From CAIYRG01 sp964494505 (GTDB lineage: Bacteria > Pseudomonadota > Alphaproteobacteria > Micropepsales > Micropepsaceae), in the NCBI GenBank assembly GCA_964494505.1, contig CAZBRO010000009.1, positions 62,001 through 126,000 of the forward strand: a DNA stretch of 64,000 bases. The letters run 5' to 3'. This document shows positions 46,606 through 56,556 of this stretch, one piece after another (position 1 is the first letter of the stretch; each line of letters starts with the position of its first letter). A model generated the notes under the pieces. That model had not been told where the DNA came from and did no database searches. It saw only the letters and a list, made by a program, of their open reading frames with translations. A program made the translations under genes and the position numbers.

Positions 46606-47721
46606 TCACCGCCAGGACACCCGGTTTCCGGGGTGGCGCTGGACCCGGCCGGCTAGTTCGAGCTCCAACAAGACGGTGAGGACCGCGGCCGGGGTCGCAG
46701 CGCATTGACGGATGAGTTCATCGGCCTCAACCGGTTCGGCGCCGAGCTTTTCCTCGACCAGGGCGCGCACGCGGTCGGCTTCACGGTCGGCGGCGTCGAA
46801 GTCGAACGGGAGCTGTGTCGGACGATGGGCTCCCGGTTCCTGGAAGGCACGGCCAAGGATCGGCCTCAGGGCGGCAAGCACATCGTCGGCGCTCTCCGTC
46901 AGCATGGCACCGTCGCGGATCAGGCGGTTGCCCCCCTTGGCGCGGGGATCGAGCGGCGATCCCGGCACCGCGAAGACTTCGCGACCCTGTTCCAGCGCGT
47001 AATTCGCGGTGATCAGCGAGCCCGAGCGTTCGGCCGCTTCGATCACCACCACGCCGCGCGCCATTCCGGAAATCAGGCGGTTGCGGCGCGGGAAATGGCG
47101 CGACAAGGGCGCCATGCCGAGCGGCATCTCAGAAACGAGGGCGCCACGGTCCTTCATCTCGTCGTAGAGCATTTGATGCTCGGGCGGATAGACCACGTCG
47201 ACGCCGCCCGCCACTACGGCAACCGTGCCCGTTGCGAGCGCGCCTCTATGGGCTGCGTGGTCGATGCCGCGCGCGAGACCGGACACGACCGCCAAACCCG
47301 CAGCGCCCAAATCGGCCGCGAGCCGGGTTGCGAATTTGATGCCGAGGGCGGAAGCGTTGCGCGCGCCCACCACGGCCACCATGTCGCGCTTCAGAAGGGG
47401 CAACTGGCCCAGCACCGCGATCAGCGGCGGCGGCGGATCGAGCGCTCTGAGGCCGGTTGGAAAATCCGGTTCGACCGACGCGACGAGGACACCGCCAGCG
47501 CGTGAAAGGGCTTCCATTTCCGCATTCGCCTCGTCATCGCTCGGGATGCGCAAGGAATCACGGCCGCCGCGGCGGGCAAGCCGGGGGGCCGCGTCCAACG
47601 CTTCGCGCGCATCGGGAAACCGCGCGATCAGCGCTGCGAAGGTGGAGGGGCCGATGGTTTCGGTGCGCGCAAGCCGAAGCCAGGCGCGCTTCTCCTCGGC
47701 GCGCAACAGCCGGGCGTTCAC
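46606..47721 (-). CDS. dprA: DNA processing protein A
   Basis: 371 residues from GTG 47721, overlapping the plsY stop by four bases (GTGA). The Rossmann core has VAVVGARNAS, SGLARGIDHAAHRGAL, VVAGGVDVVYPPEH, and ERSGSLITANYALEQGREVFAVPGSP. A small winged-helix C-terminal domain follows (DELIRQCAATPAAVLTVLLELELAGRVQR). DprA loads RecA onto incoming single-stranded DNA in transformation. The gap to topA (46445-46605) is AT-rich near 46570-46605 and could hold a promoter or terminator. Confidence 0.96.
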   Translation of the reverse strand: MNARLLRAEEKRAWLRLARTETIGPSTFAALIARFPDAREALDAAPRLARRGGRDSLRIPSDDEANAEMEALSRAGGVLVASVEPDFPTGLRALDPPPPLIAVLGQLPLLKRDMVAVVGARNASALGIKFATRLAADLGAAGLAVVSGLARGIDHAAHRGALATGTVAVVAGGVDVVYPPEHQMLYDEMKDRGALVSEMPLGMAPLSRHFPRRNRLISGMARGVVVIEAAERSGSLITANYALEQGREVFAVPGSPLDPRAKGGNRLIRDGAMLTESADDVLAALRPILGRAFQEPGAHRPTQLPFDFDAADREADRVRALVEEKLGAEPVEADELIRQCAATPAAVLTVLLELELAGRVQRHPGNRVSWR

Positions 47722-48347
47722 GATCGCTCTCCGATCTTGGATTCGTTGCCGGCGAGCAGGCGGGCGATATTGCCGCGATGGGTGATGAAGATGAGGACCG
47801 CCAGCACAAACGCGAGGATCGCGAACAGGCTCGCCCCCACGAGCAGGAAATAGAGCGGGGTGAGCGCCGCCGAAACCAATGCGGCGAGCGAGGAGTAGCG
47901 AAAGGTCTGCGCGATGCCGACCCAGGTGATGCACACCACCACTCCAATCAGGAACGACAGCGCGAACACGATGCCGATGAAGGTGGCCACACCCTTGCCG
48001 CCCTTGAACCGCAGCCAGACCGGAAAGACATGACCGAGGAAGGCCGCGAGTCCCGCGAGCATGGGAAAGAACTGGATGCCGAAATAATGACCGGCCGCCC
48101 ACACGGCGAGGAAACCCTTCAGCGCGTCGCATAGGAGTGTGGCGACTGCGGCCCAGCGCTTGCCCGTGCGCAGCACGTTGGTGGCGCCGATATTGCCCGA
48201 GCCGATTTTGCGCACGTCGCCCGCACCCGCGAGCCACCCGAAAATCAGCCCGAACGGAATGGAGCCCAGCAGATAGGACAAAAAAAACGTGGCAAGAATA
48301 TAGGGCCACGCGGTCTCCCAAGGCACCAGCGCCAAAGTCTCGATCAT
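47718..48347 (-). CDS. plsY: acyl-phosphate glycerol-3-phosphate acyltransferase
   Basis: 209 residues, integral membrane protein with about five to seven hydrophobic segments. The three PlsY motifs are visible: SGNIGATNV, FKGGKGVATF and a late HRGNIARLL. PlsY acylates glycerol-3-phosphate from acyl-phosphate, the first step of phospholipid synthesis with PlsX. It overlaps the DUF559 gene end by four bases and dprA by four bases. Confidence 0.96.
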   Translation of the reverse strand: MIETLALVPWETAWPYILATFFLSYLLGSIPFGLIFGWLAGAGDVRKIGSGNIGATNVLRTGKRWAAVATLLCDALKGFLAVWAAGHYFGIQFFPMLAGLAAFLGHVFPVWLRFKGGKGVATFIGIVFALSFLIGVVVCITWVGIAQTFRYSSLAALVSAALTPLYFLLVGASLFAILAFVLAVLIFITHRGNIARLLAGNESKIGERS

Positions 48348-48784
48348 GGAAAAGACCGAACCTCTCCCTCGTGGGGAGGTCGGCTGCAGCGCCGCGCGTT
48401 CGCGCGGCGAGCGGCCGGGTGGGGGGCGGGTCTAGGAAGTTCTGAAACGATCACGTCCAAAACGCCGTCGATATTCTTCAAAACGTCCCCGTTCCAAAAC
48501 CTGAGCACGCGGTATCCCTCCCCATTGAGGAGTTGGTCCCGTATGGCATCGCGCGCTTTGTGGCGATCCCCGCTGTGCTGATCGCCATCGAGCTCAATAA
48601 CAAGCCGCGCCCCGTGTTCTACGAAGTCCAGAATGCAGGAGCGGAATGGCGCCTGCCGGCGGAAGTGATACCCCTGAGCATTCAGTGTTCGAAGGTGTCG
48701 CCACACAATCACTTCGCACTTGGTCGCGCGATTTCGCAATGCGCGAGCTCGTCCTTTGACTATCGGAGCAATACGACGGCGCAT
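48344..48784 (-). CDS. DUF559 endonuclease-like protein
   Basis: 146 residues from ATG 48784. The DUF559 core is ARALRNRATKCEVIVWRHLR, then FRRQAPFRSCILDFVEHGARLVIELDGDQH, then RDQLLNGEGYRVLRFWNGDVL. The D...ExDGxxH residues form a PD-(D/E)xK-type nuclease centre related to Vsr and restriction-like enzymes. The last 25 or so residues (HPAARRANARRCSRPPHEGE) are encoded by a palindromic repeat, and a second repeat lies directly at the start codon. No methylase gene is nearby. It separates pyrB from plsY. Confidence 0.85.
   Translation of the reverse strand: MRRRIAPIVKGRARALRNRATKCEVIVWRHLRTLNAQGYHFRRQAPFRSCILDFVEHGARLVIELDGDQHSGDRHKARDAIRDQLLNGEGYRVLRFWNGDVLKNIDGVLDVIVSELPRPAPHPAARRANARRCSRPPHEGEVRSFP
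48361..48427. repeat. palindromic repeat overlapping the DUF559 3' end
   Basis: Contains the hairpins CCTCTCCC-TCGT-GGGGAGG and GCCGCGCG-TT-CGCGCGGC. It is the reverse-oriented counterpart of the 7.3 kb element, with a different middle hairpin. It encodes the C-terminus of the DUF559 protein. Confidence 0.75.
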
Positions 48785-48829
48785 CCCCCCACCCCTACCC
48801 CTCCCCACAAGGGGGAGGGCGACTATACC
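48785..48829. repeat. palindromic repeat at the DUF559 5' end
   Basis: C-rich run followed by a CCCCTCCCC-ACAA-GGGGGAGGG hairpin, matching the inner part of the 7.3 kb element. With the repeat at 48361-48427 it brackets the DUF559 gene. It also lies between that gene and the pyrB stop. Confidence 0.72.
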
Positions 48830-48867
48830 ATGAGGATTGCAAGTTTCGGCGAAGCAGAGCGGGCGCA

Positions 48868-50253
48868 TCAGCCGCTGGCGGCCTTGCGGCGGCGCTTGGG
48901 TAACGAGAAGCCCGCGGCTTCCGCATCCTCCGCGCCGGCATAGACGACCATGTCGCGGTCGTGCTCCGCGCATGCGCGCAGCCGCGAGATATCGCCGTCA
49001 TAATGCTTCGTCCGCTTGTGCGCGATGACGAACTCGGCGATGTCGGTCTCGCAGTAGAAACAGCGCAGCCGCTCCTCGCCAATGATGAGGAAGCGGTTAC
49101 GGGTGTATTTGCCTTCCTGCGGATCGTGGACGATGCAGTTCCGGTTGGCGCAGGCGATGCCCGCCCCCGGCGGCTGGTCGTAGATCGGGTGCGCCTCCGG
49201 CCTGAAGCCGCCGGGATAGCGCTTCAGCGCATGCTCGCGGGAGAACCCGAGAATGAGAGAAATCAGCGCCATGCGGATGGGCACGCCAAACGCGGCTTGG
49301 CGGAAATAGGCGGCGCGGCGGTCCGAATCCAGCGCGATGTCGAGCTCGCCCACGCGGGGCAGCGGGTGCAGCAGGCTGGTCTTGGAGAATTTCTTGTCCT
49401 TCAGATAGTGCTGGTCGATGGTCGGATAGTCTTGCGCTTTGCCGGTCCAGCGCTCTTTCTGGAAGCGGGTGACATACATCGCGTCGATGTTCTTGCGCAG
49501 CCGGAGTTCGACGTTGGAAATCAGCGAAAGCTGATGGGGCTTATCTGCGGTCATATAAAGCGCATCGACCGAGGCATTGTCCTTTTCGTAGCGCGCGCGG
49601 GGTACGACATAGGAGCCGAGCTCGTTGCGCAGGCGCCAATCGACATGGGCCGGCAGCTCCATGCCCTTGGCCGGCATCAGCATGATGTTGGCCCCGAAGC
49701 GGGCAAGCGCATAGACGAAGGAATGAATGGTGCGGCTGCCCTTCAGATCGCCTGAAATCGCCACGTTCAGATGCTTGAGGTTCTTGCCTTCCTGCAGAAG
49801 CGTGAAGAGATCGCACAGCGTCTGGGTCGGATGCTCATGCGCGCCGTCGCCGCCATTGACGACCGGCACGCTGGCGTAGGTGGCGGCGAGCTTGGCCGCA
49901 CCGTCGCGCGGATGGCGGATCACCAGCACGTCGGCGTAATTGGAGGCGACGCGCACCGTGTCGGCAAGGCTTTCGCCTTTGGCGGCCGAACTCGTGGCGG
50001 GATCGGCGCTGCTGATGGATTTGCCGCCAAGCCGCAGCATGGCGCTTTCGAAGGAGAGCCGCGTCCGCGTGGAGGGCTCATAGAACAGGCTCGCGAGAAT
50101 GGAGCCTTGCGCGGCGGCGATGCTGCGCCCGATCCGGTGCGGCAGATTAGGGTCGCCCTGCTCCTGCAAATAGCTCTGGGCGAGCGCGAAGACGGTTTCA
50201 ATCTCGTCAAGGGCGAGATCGTTGATCGACGTGACGTGGCGGAGATCGAGCAT
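48868..50253 (-). CDS. pyrB: aspartate carbamoyltransferase fused to a PyrI-type zinc domain
   Basis: 461 residues from ATG 50253 (an adjacent TTG is less likely), against about 310 for a usual PyrB. The catalytic part (1 to about 345) has the carbamoyl-phosphate motif FYEPSTRTR (57-65), RHPRDGAA, HEHPTQTLCDLFTL and HPLPRVGELD. The extension (about 350-461) contains CANRNC and CFYC: Cys368, Cys373, Cys398, Cys401. This is the zinc-site pattern and spacing of the E. coli regulatory chain PyrI (C-x4-C-x23-C-x2-C; here the middle gap is 24). The nucleotide-binding allosteric domain of PyrI is absent. It catalyses the committed step of pyrimidine synthesis. No pyrC follows. Confidence 0.9.
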   Translation of the reverse strand: MLDLRHVTSINDLALDEIETVFALAQSYLQEQGDPNLPHRIGRSIAAAQGSILASLFYEPSTRTRLSFESAMLRLGGKSISSADPATSSAAKGESLADTVRVASNYADVLVIRHPRDGAAKLAATYASVPVVNGGDGAHEHPTQTLCDLFTLLQEGKNLKHLNVAISGDLKGSRTIHSFVYALARFGANIMLMPAKGMELPAHVDWRLRNELGSYVVPRARYEKDNASVDALYMTADKPHQLSLISNVELRLRKNIDAMYVTRFQKERWTGKAQDYPTIDQHYLKDKKFSKTSLLHPLPRVGELDIALDSDRRAAYFRQAAFGVPIRMALISLILGFSREHALKRYPGGFRPEAHPIYDQPPGAGIACANRNCIVHDPQEGKYTRNRFLIIGEERLRCFYCETDIAEFVIAHKRTKHYDGDISRLRACAEHDRDMVVYAGAEDAEAAGFSLPKRRRKAASG

Positions 50254-50354
50254 CAAAACGAAAGCTTATAGGCGTGGCAGACGGGTAAGCAAAGCGTTCC
50301 GGCTTTCGGGTGAGCGAGAAACCTGTAGATTTCTGGGGATGGAGGAAACGGAGC

Positions 50355-50813
50355 ATGGCGTCCTCGAAACGAGCGAGCGCTGGACATGCGGGCGCTTCTT
50401 GCAAATTCTGCGCGATTCTGGCCGGGACGGAGAAGAGCTACACGGTCTTTGCCGACGAAGTGGCGGTCGCGTTCCTGGATTACCGGCCGCTGATCGTCGG
50501 ACATATGCTGCTGGTGCCGCGCACCCATTACGCTACCCTCTCCGAGCTGCCGGACGAGGTAATGGCGGGCCTCGCGGTTCGGGCGAAACGTCTATCGCAG
50601 GCCGTGATGCGGGGGCTGGGTGCGGAAGGAAGCTTCCTCGCGCTCAACAATGTGGTCAGCCAGAGCATCCCGCATGTGCATTTCCATATCGTGCCGCGGA
50701 ACAAGGGCGATGGGCTGTTCGCCTCGGGCCGGATGATCTGGAAGCGGGCGGCGTATGCCAGCGACGCCGAGCGGGAGGAGATTGCCGCCCGCATCCGCGC
50801 GGCACTTGCTTAG
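50355..50813 (+). CDS. HIT-family nucleotide hydrolase
   Basis: 152 residues from ATG 50355, preceded by CGGAG; a GTG at 50310 would add 15 residues. The histidine triad is HVHFHIVPR near 113-121, with a CKFC motif (about 16-19) at the start and LNNVVSQSIPH before the triad. This is the Hint/HinT-like branch that hydrolyses adenosine phosphoramidates or dinucleotides. It converges on ruvX with overlapping stop codons. Confidence 0.92.
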   Translation: MASSKRASAGHAGASCKFCAILAGTEKSYTVFADEVAVAFLDYRPLIVGHMLLVPRTHYATLSELPDEVMAGLAVRAKRLSQAVMRGLGAEGSFLALNNVVSQSIPHVHFHIVPRNKGDGLFASGRMIWKRAAYASDAEREEIAARIRAALA

Positions 50814-51280
50814 AGGGGGCTGTTCCGCAAGCGCTCCAGCGCGCCCTGGAGGATGTAGGCAGCGGCCATTTTGTCCACGACCTCGCCGCGGCGGCGGCGC
50901 GAGGCGTCCGCGTCGATCAGCGTGCGTGTCACAGCGGCGGTGGAGAGGCGCTCGTCCACCATCACGATCGGGCATTCGGAGATGGCGGCGAAATTCCGGG
51001 CAAAGGCGCGCGCGGACTGGGCCGACGGTCCGTCGCTCCCGTCCATGTTGAGCGGCAGGCCCACGATCAAGCCGCCTACGCCGTGCTCGGCGATCAGCGC
51101 TGCCAGCACGGCCGCGTCCGCCTTGAAACGCCCGCGTTTCAGCGTCTTGAACGGGGTCGCCACCGTCAGCAGCGTATCGGACAGCGCCAGCCCAATCGTC
51201 TTCTCGCCCAGATCGAGCCCCAGCAGCCTTTGCCCGGGCCGCAGCGCCGTGCGCAATTCTCCCAGGGCGATAACCGCCAT
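50810..51280 (-). CDS. ruvX: YqgF/RuvX RNase H-fold protein, pre-16S rRNA processing
   Basis: 156 residues from ATG 51280; the longer upstream frame has no support. The RNase H fold is shown by LLGLDLGEKTIGLALSD (first Asp), IVGLPLNMDGSDGP, VDERLSTAAV and a late VVDKMAAAYIL. Family members mature the 5' end of 16S rRNA. The gene is divergent from gatC, with about 100 bp between. Confidence 0.93.
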   Translation of the reverse strand: MAVIALGELRTALRPGQRLLGLDLGEKTIGLALSDTLLTVATPFKTLKRGRFKADAAVLAALIAEHGVGGLIVGLPLNMDGSDGPSAQSARAFARNFAAISECPIVMVDERLSTAAVTRTLIDADASRRRRGEVVDKMAAAYILQGALERLRNSPL

Positions 51281-51380
51281 TATTCCTGCTCTCCCCTTGA
51301 GGGCTTGGCCGGCCGCTGCTTGCCAGTTCGGCGGCCCGTTGCTAGCACGTTCATAGCAGAACCTTTGGTGCGGCACGCCC

Positions 51381-51667
51381 ATGTCCGTCGATAGAGAAAC
51401 CGTTCGGCGCATCGCCAGGCTCGCGCGGCTGGCCGTGGACGAAGATCAGACGGCCGCCATGGAGTCCGAGCTGAACGCGCTGCTCGCCTGGGTCGAACAG
51501 CTTCAGGAGGTCGATGTCGAGGGCGTGGCGGCCATGACCAGCGTGGTCGAGCAGACGCTCAAGATGCGCGAAGACGTGGTGACGGATGGCGGCTATCCCG
51601 AGGACCTGATGAAGAACGCGCCGCTGTCCGAAGACAATTTCTTCGTCGTGCCGAAGGTGGTGGAGTG

Positions 51668-51668
<1 letters not shown>
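51381..51668 (+). CDS. gatC: aspartyl/glutamyl-tRNA amidotransferase subunit C
   Basis: 95 residues. It opens SVDRETVRRIARLARLAVDE, contains LNALLAWVEQLQEVDVEGV, and ends PLSEDNFFVVPKVVE, matching GatC throughout. GatC ties GatA to GatB in the complex that converts Glu-tRNA(Gln) and Asp-tRNA(Asn). It begins the gatCAB operon and overlaps gatA by one base (TGATG). Confidence 0.97.
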
Positions 51669-53157
<1,489 letters not shown>

Positions 53158-53161
<4 letters not shown>

Positions 53162-54639
53162 ACCAGACCGCGCACGCGAACGGCAAGCTGCTCGAAGGCG
53201 CCACCGGCAAATGGGAAGTCGTGATCGGCATGGAGGTCCATTGCCAGGTCGTATCCCAGGCGAAGCTGTTTTCGGGTGCGGCCACCCAATTCGGCGCCGC
53301 GCCCAATTCGCAGGTGAGCCTCGTCGATGCCGCGATGCCCGGAATGCTTCCCGTCATCAACCGCTTCTGCGTCGAGCAGGCGGTCAAGACCGGGCTCGGG
53401 CTGAAGGCCAAGATCAATCTTTCCTCGGTGTTCGACCGCAAGAATTATTTCTATCCCGATCTGCCCGCCGGCTATCAGATCTCGCAATACAAGCAGCCGG
53501 TAGTGGGCGAGGGGGAAGTGCTCGTCGATCTCAATGGCGAGACGGTTTGCGTCGGCATCGAACGGCTGCATCTGGAACAGGACGCAGGCAAAAGCCTGCA
53601 CGATCAGCACCCGGATTTCACCTATGTCGATCTCAACCGGGCCGGTGTTGCGCTGATGGAGATCGTCAGCCGCCCGGATCTGCGCTCCTCGGAGGAGGCG
53701 GCCGCGTTCCTGCGCAAGCTGCGCGCCATCCTGCGTTATCTCGGCACCTGCGACGGCAATATGGAGGAAGGCTCCATGCGCGCCGACGTGAACGTATCGG
53801 TACGCAAACCCGGCGCGCCGTTGGGGACGCGCTGCGAGATCAAGAACGTCAACTCCATGCGCTTCGTGCAGCAGGCGGTGGAATACGAGGCGCGCCGCCA
53901 GATCGATGTGCTGGAATCGGGCGGCAGCATCCGCCAGGAAACGCGGCTGTTCGATTCCAGAACCGGCGAGACGCGGCCCATGCGCTCCAAGGAGGAAGCG
54001 CATGATTACCGCTATTTCCCCGATCCGGACCTGTTGCCGCTCGTGTTGGACGCAGCCTGGGTGGAGGGCCTCGCAAGCCAACTCCCTGAACTCCCCGATG
54101 CGAAGAAGGCGCGTTTCATCGCCATGGGGTTGTCGCCTTACGACGCATCCGTGCTCGTAGCCGAGAAGGAAGCGGCCGATTATTTCGAGGCGATGGAGAA
54201 GGAAGGCGCGGAACCCAAGGCCGCGGTGAATTGGCTGAACAACGAATATTTCGGCCGGTTGAATAAGGAAGGGCTCTCATTACCCGGACCTGTCGCGCCC
54301 GCGGCCAACACCAGGATTCTTGCCATGGTCGCCAGCCAAACGATCTCCACAAGCATGGCCAAGACCGTCGTCGGCTTGCTGATTGCAGAAGGGGGCGGCG
54401 ATCCCGAAACGATCGTGAAGGAGCGCGGCCTTACGCAAGTGACCGACACCGCTGTGATCGAAGCGGCCGTCGATGCGATTATTGCCGCCAATCCGGAGAA
54501 GGTGGCTGAGGCAAAAGCAAAGCCCAAAGCAGCCGCGTGGTTCGTCGGTCAGGTGATGAAATCGACGCAAGGAAAAGCGAATCCGCAGGCCGTGAATGCC
54601 ATTTTGCGGCGTCGACTCGGGCTGCCCGACGAGGGGTGA
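53158..54639 (+). CDS. gatB: aspartyl/glutamyl-tRNA amidotransferase subunit B
   Basis: 493 residues from ATG 53158. GatB hallmarks: WEVVIGMEVHCQV, NRKNYFYPDLPAGYQISQY-type kinase segment (here DRKNYFYPDLP), LEQDAGKS, VDLNRAGVALMEIVS, CDGNMEEGSMRADVN, and a C-terminal YqeY-like tail (GKANPQAVNAILRRRLG). It phosphorylates and amidates the misacylated tRNA. Last gene of gatCAB. Confidence 0.98.
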
Positions 54640-54881
54640 TTCGTTGCAATCTGTCCTTTTTTGCACTTTGGTCCGGTTGTCAAGACCGCGGGCCGCATTT
54701 TGGTTCGTACACGGACGATGCTCCAAAACATAATATTTTATTGGGTTTTTTGATTTTGTGCTTGACAGCGCGCTCACCGTAAATAGGGGCGGTATTGCTT
54801 CGCTAACCGGCCTTACGCATATTTCCACTCGCTTTCGGGAGGTGCGTGTTGCACTGACTGAATTCTAGAGGGAGTCGTTAC
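54640..54881 (+). promoter_or_regulatory. AT-rich leader and probable promoter of the H1-like gene
   Basis: The 242-base gap after gatB contains a run that is unusually AT-rich for this genome (about 54715-54765). A perfect TTGACA hexamer lies at 54762-54767. No good -10 box is found at 16-18 bases, so the exact promoter is unclear. A GAGGGAG ribosome site at about 54869-54875 precedes the gene. Confidence 0.4.
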
Positions 54882-55130
54882 ATGCCGATGACTGCAAAGA
54901 AGAAGCCGCGCAAGAAGGCGGCAAAGAAGCCGACGGTTCGTAAGGCCGCGGCCCGTAAGCCGGCCCGCAAGGCCGCCAAGAAGGCCGGCCGCAAGCCGGC
55001 TGCGAAGAAGGCCGTGAAGCGGAAAGTTGCGAAGAAGGCTGCAAAGAAGCCGGCGCGCAAAGCCGCCAAAAAGCCCGCCAAACGGCGTGCGGCGAAAAAG
55101 GCCGCCCCTCCTGCAATGCCGGCAATGTAA
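54882..55130 (+). CDS. histone H1-like lysine/alanine-rich DNA-binding protein
   Basis: 82 residues, almost entirely Lys, Ala, Arg and Pro in AAKKPxRKAAKK-type repeats, ending PPAMPAM. This is the composition of eukaryotic H1 C-terminal tails, chlamydial Hc1/Hc2 and the AlgP/BpH1 tails. It presumably binds DNA or RNA nonspecifically and lacks a globular domain. The strong ribosome site, AT-rich leader and following hairpin suggest a well expressed independent gene. Confidence 0.88.
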   Translation: MPMTAKKKPRKKAAKKPTVRKAAARKPARKAAKKAGRKPAAKKAVKRKVAKKAAKKPARKAAKKPAKRRAAKKAAPPAMPAM

Positions 55131-55156
55131 GCCGGCACTCGGGTGGTGAAGGCATA

Positions 55157-55190
55157 GGCCGCGGTCTCTCTGCGAAAGAGGGCCGCGGCC
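55157..55190 (+). terminator. hairpin after the H1-like gene
   Basis: GGCCGCGG (55157-55164) pairs with CCGCGGCC (55183-55190), with an inner CTCT/AGAG extension. T-rich runs occur only further on (about 55218-55240). It is a probable terminator 27 bases after the stop. Confidence 0.6.
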
Positions 55191-55317
55191 TGCCCGCCCG
55201 AAAATCTCCTCCCCCTCGTTTTCTCTCCCCCGTTTTTTCCGATCCTCGCTCGACGAGCGTTTGCGGCCGATGACCCGCTGGGTTAAAGCAGACCCGCTCT
55301 CAAGCCCGAGGACCGTC

Positions 55318-56121
55318 ATGCCCAAAGCCCGCAGCAAGACGCCCGCGAAAGCGAACGCGCGCGCCAAAGCGCCAGCCGCCAAAACCGCCAAACCCGCCAA
55401 ATCCGCCCGCGCAAAACGGCAGCGTCCCATCGAGCTCTATTTCTGGCCCACTTATAATGGCCTTAAGATCAGCATCTTCCTGGAAGAAGCCGGGCTCCCC
55501 TACGAACTGAAGCCTGTCAATATCAATCGCGGCGAGCAGTTCGATCCGCATTTCCTGTCGATCTCGCCCAACAACCGGATTCCGGCCATTGTCGATCCGG
55601 ATGGGCCAGGCGGGCGGCCGATCTCGATCTTCGAATCCGGCGCCATCCTGCAATATCTCGGGCGCAAGACCGGGAAGTTCTATCCCAAGACCGAACGGGC
55701 GCGGGTGGAAGTGGACGAATGGCTGTTCTGGCAGGTGGCGGGCTTCGGCCCGATGGCGGGGCAGGCCCACCACTTCCGCGAATATGTGAAGGAGCCAAAT
55801 CCCTATGGGAGCCAGCGCTATACCAAGGAGATGAACCGCCTCTATGGCGTCATGAACAAGCGTCTGGAAGGGCGCAATTATCTCGCCGGCGCCTATTCCA
55901 TTGCCGACATGGCGTGCTGGGGCGTGGTGAAGAGCGCCCACCGTCAGGGTCAGACGCTCGACGAGTTTCCCAACGTCGAAGCCTGGTGGAAGCGGATGAA
56001 CACCCGCCCGGGCGTGCAGCGGGGCGGCAAGACCGGTGAATTTTTGCGGGCTCCGAATTACGGGGCGACGAATGATCCCATCGCCGCAAAACACCTTTTC
56101 GGTCAAACCGCTAGGCGGTGA
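55318..56121 (+). CDS. glutathione S-transferase with H1-like N-terminal tail
   Basis: 267 residues from ATG 55318. The first 37 or so residues are Lys/Ala/Pro/Arg-rich (MPKARSKTPAKANARAKAPA...), like the neighbouring H1-like protein. The thioredoxin-fold domain follows (IELYFWPTYNGLKISIFLEE, SPNNRIPAIVDPDG, then ESGAILQYLGRKTG) and then the helical domain (NYLAGAYSIADMACWGVV). It resembles the nu-class YfcG/YghU GSTs, which use glutathione for disulfide or peroxide reduction. The tail could target nucleic acid or be inert. Confidence 0.88.
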   Translation: MPKARSKTPAKANARAKAPAAKTAKPAKSARAKRQRPIELYFWPTYNGLKISIFLEEAGLPYELKPVNINRGEQFDPHFLSISPNNRIPAIVDPDGPGGRPISIFESGAILQYLGRKTGKFYPKTERARVEVDEWLFWQVAGFGPMAGQAHHFREYVKEPNPYGSQRYTKEMNRLYGVMNKRLEGRNYLAGAYSIADMACWGVVKSAHRQGQTLDEFPNVEAWWKRMNTRPGVQRGGKTGEFLRAPNYGATNDPIAAKHLFGQTARR

Positions 56122-56273
56122 TAGCGGCCCCGGCTACGTAGGAACGCGCATAAGTAATAACGCGGATTAAGATCAACGCCCCTCAGCGTTAACGTGCCCT
56201 TAGCCAGATGGTTTTCATGATCGTTCCGGTCATGGGGTCCGGCAGAAGGCCGAAACGAAAAGGGGTGATTGTC

Positions 56274-56543
56274 ATGGCTTACATCGATTTGGATGCGCTG
56301 ACGCAATTCGAATCTCAGGCCCGCAATGGGCGTGCGGATGCGCTGTACAATCTGGGTCTGGCCTATTCCACGGGTCACGGCGTGGACGTCGATTACATCT
56401 CGGCACACAAATGGTTCAACCTGGCGGCCATGAAGGGCGTGGACGAGGCGAAGGGCTGGCGCTCGCAATTGTCGCGCGAAATGAGCGCGGGCCAGATCGC
56501 CGAAGCCCAGCGTCAGGCGCGCGAGTGGCTGCGGCACCGCTGA
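56274..56543 (+). CDS. small Sel1-repeat protein
   Basis: 89 residues from ATG 56274, which follows an AAGGGGTG site; the frame is open 66 bases further up. One or two Sel1-like (TPR-related) repeats are visible: GRADALYNLGLAYSTGHGVDVDY followed by SAHKWFNLAAMKG. No signal peptide, so probably a cytosolic protein-protein interaction module. Function unknown. Confidence 0.8.
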   Translation: MAYIDLDALTQFESQARNGRADALYNLGLAYSTGHGVDVDYISAHKWFNLAAMKGVDEAKGWRSQLSREMSAGQIAEAQRQAREWLRHR

Positions 56544-56556
56544 GCGATTGCCCGGC

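Noticed and set aside
54882..55130. CRISPR-like or tandem DNA repeat
   Set aside because: The periodicity comes from Lys/Ala codons of the H1-like protein. There are no regular repeats with unique spacers.
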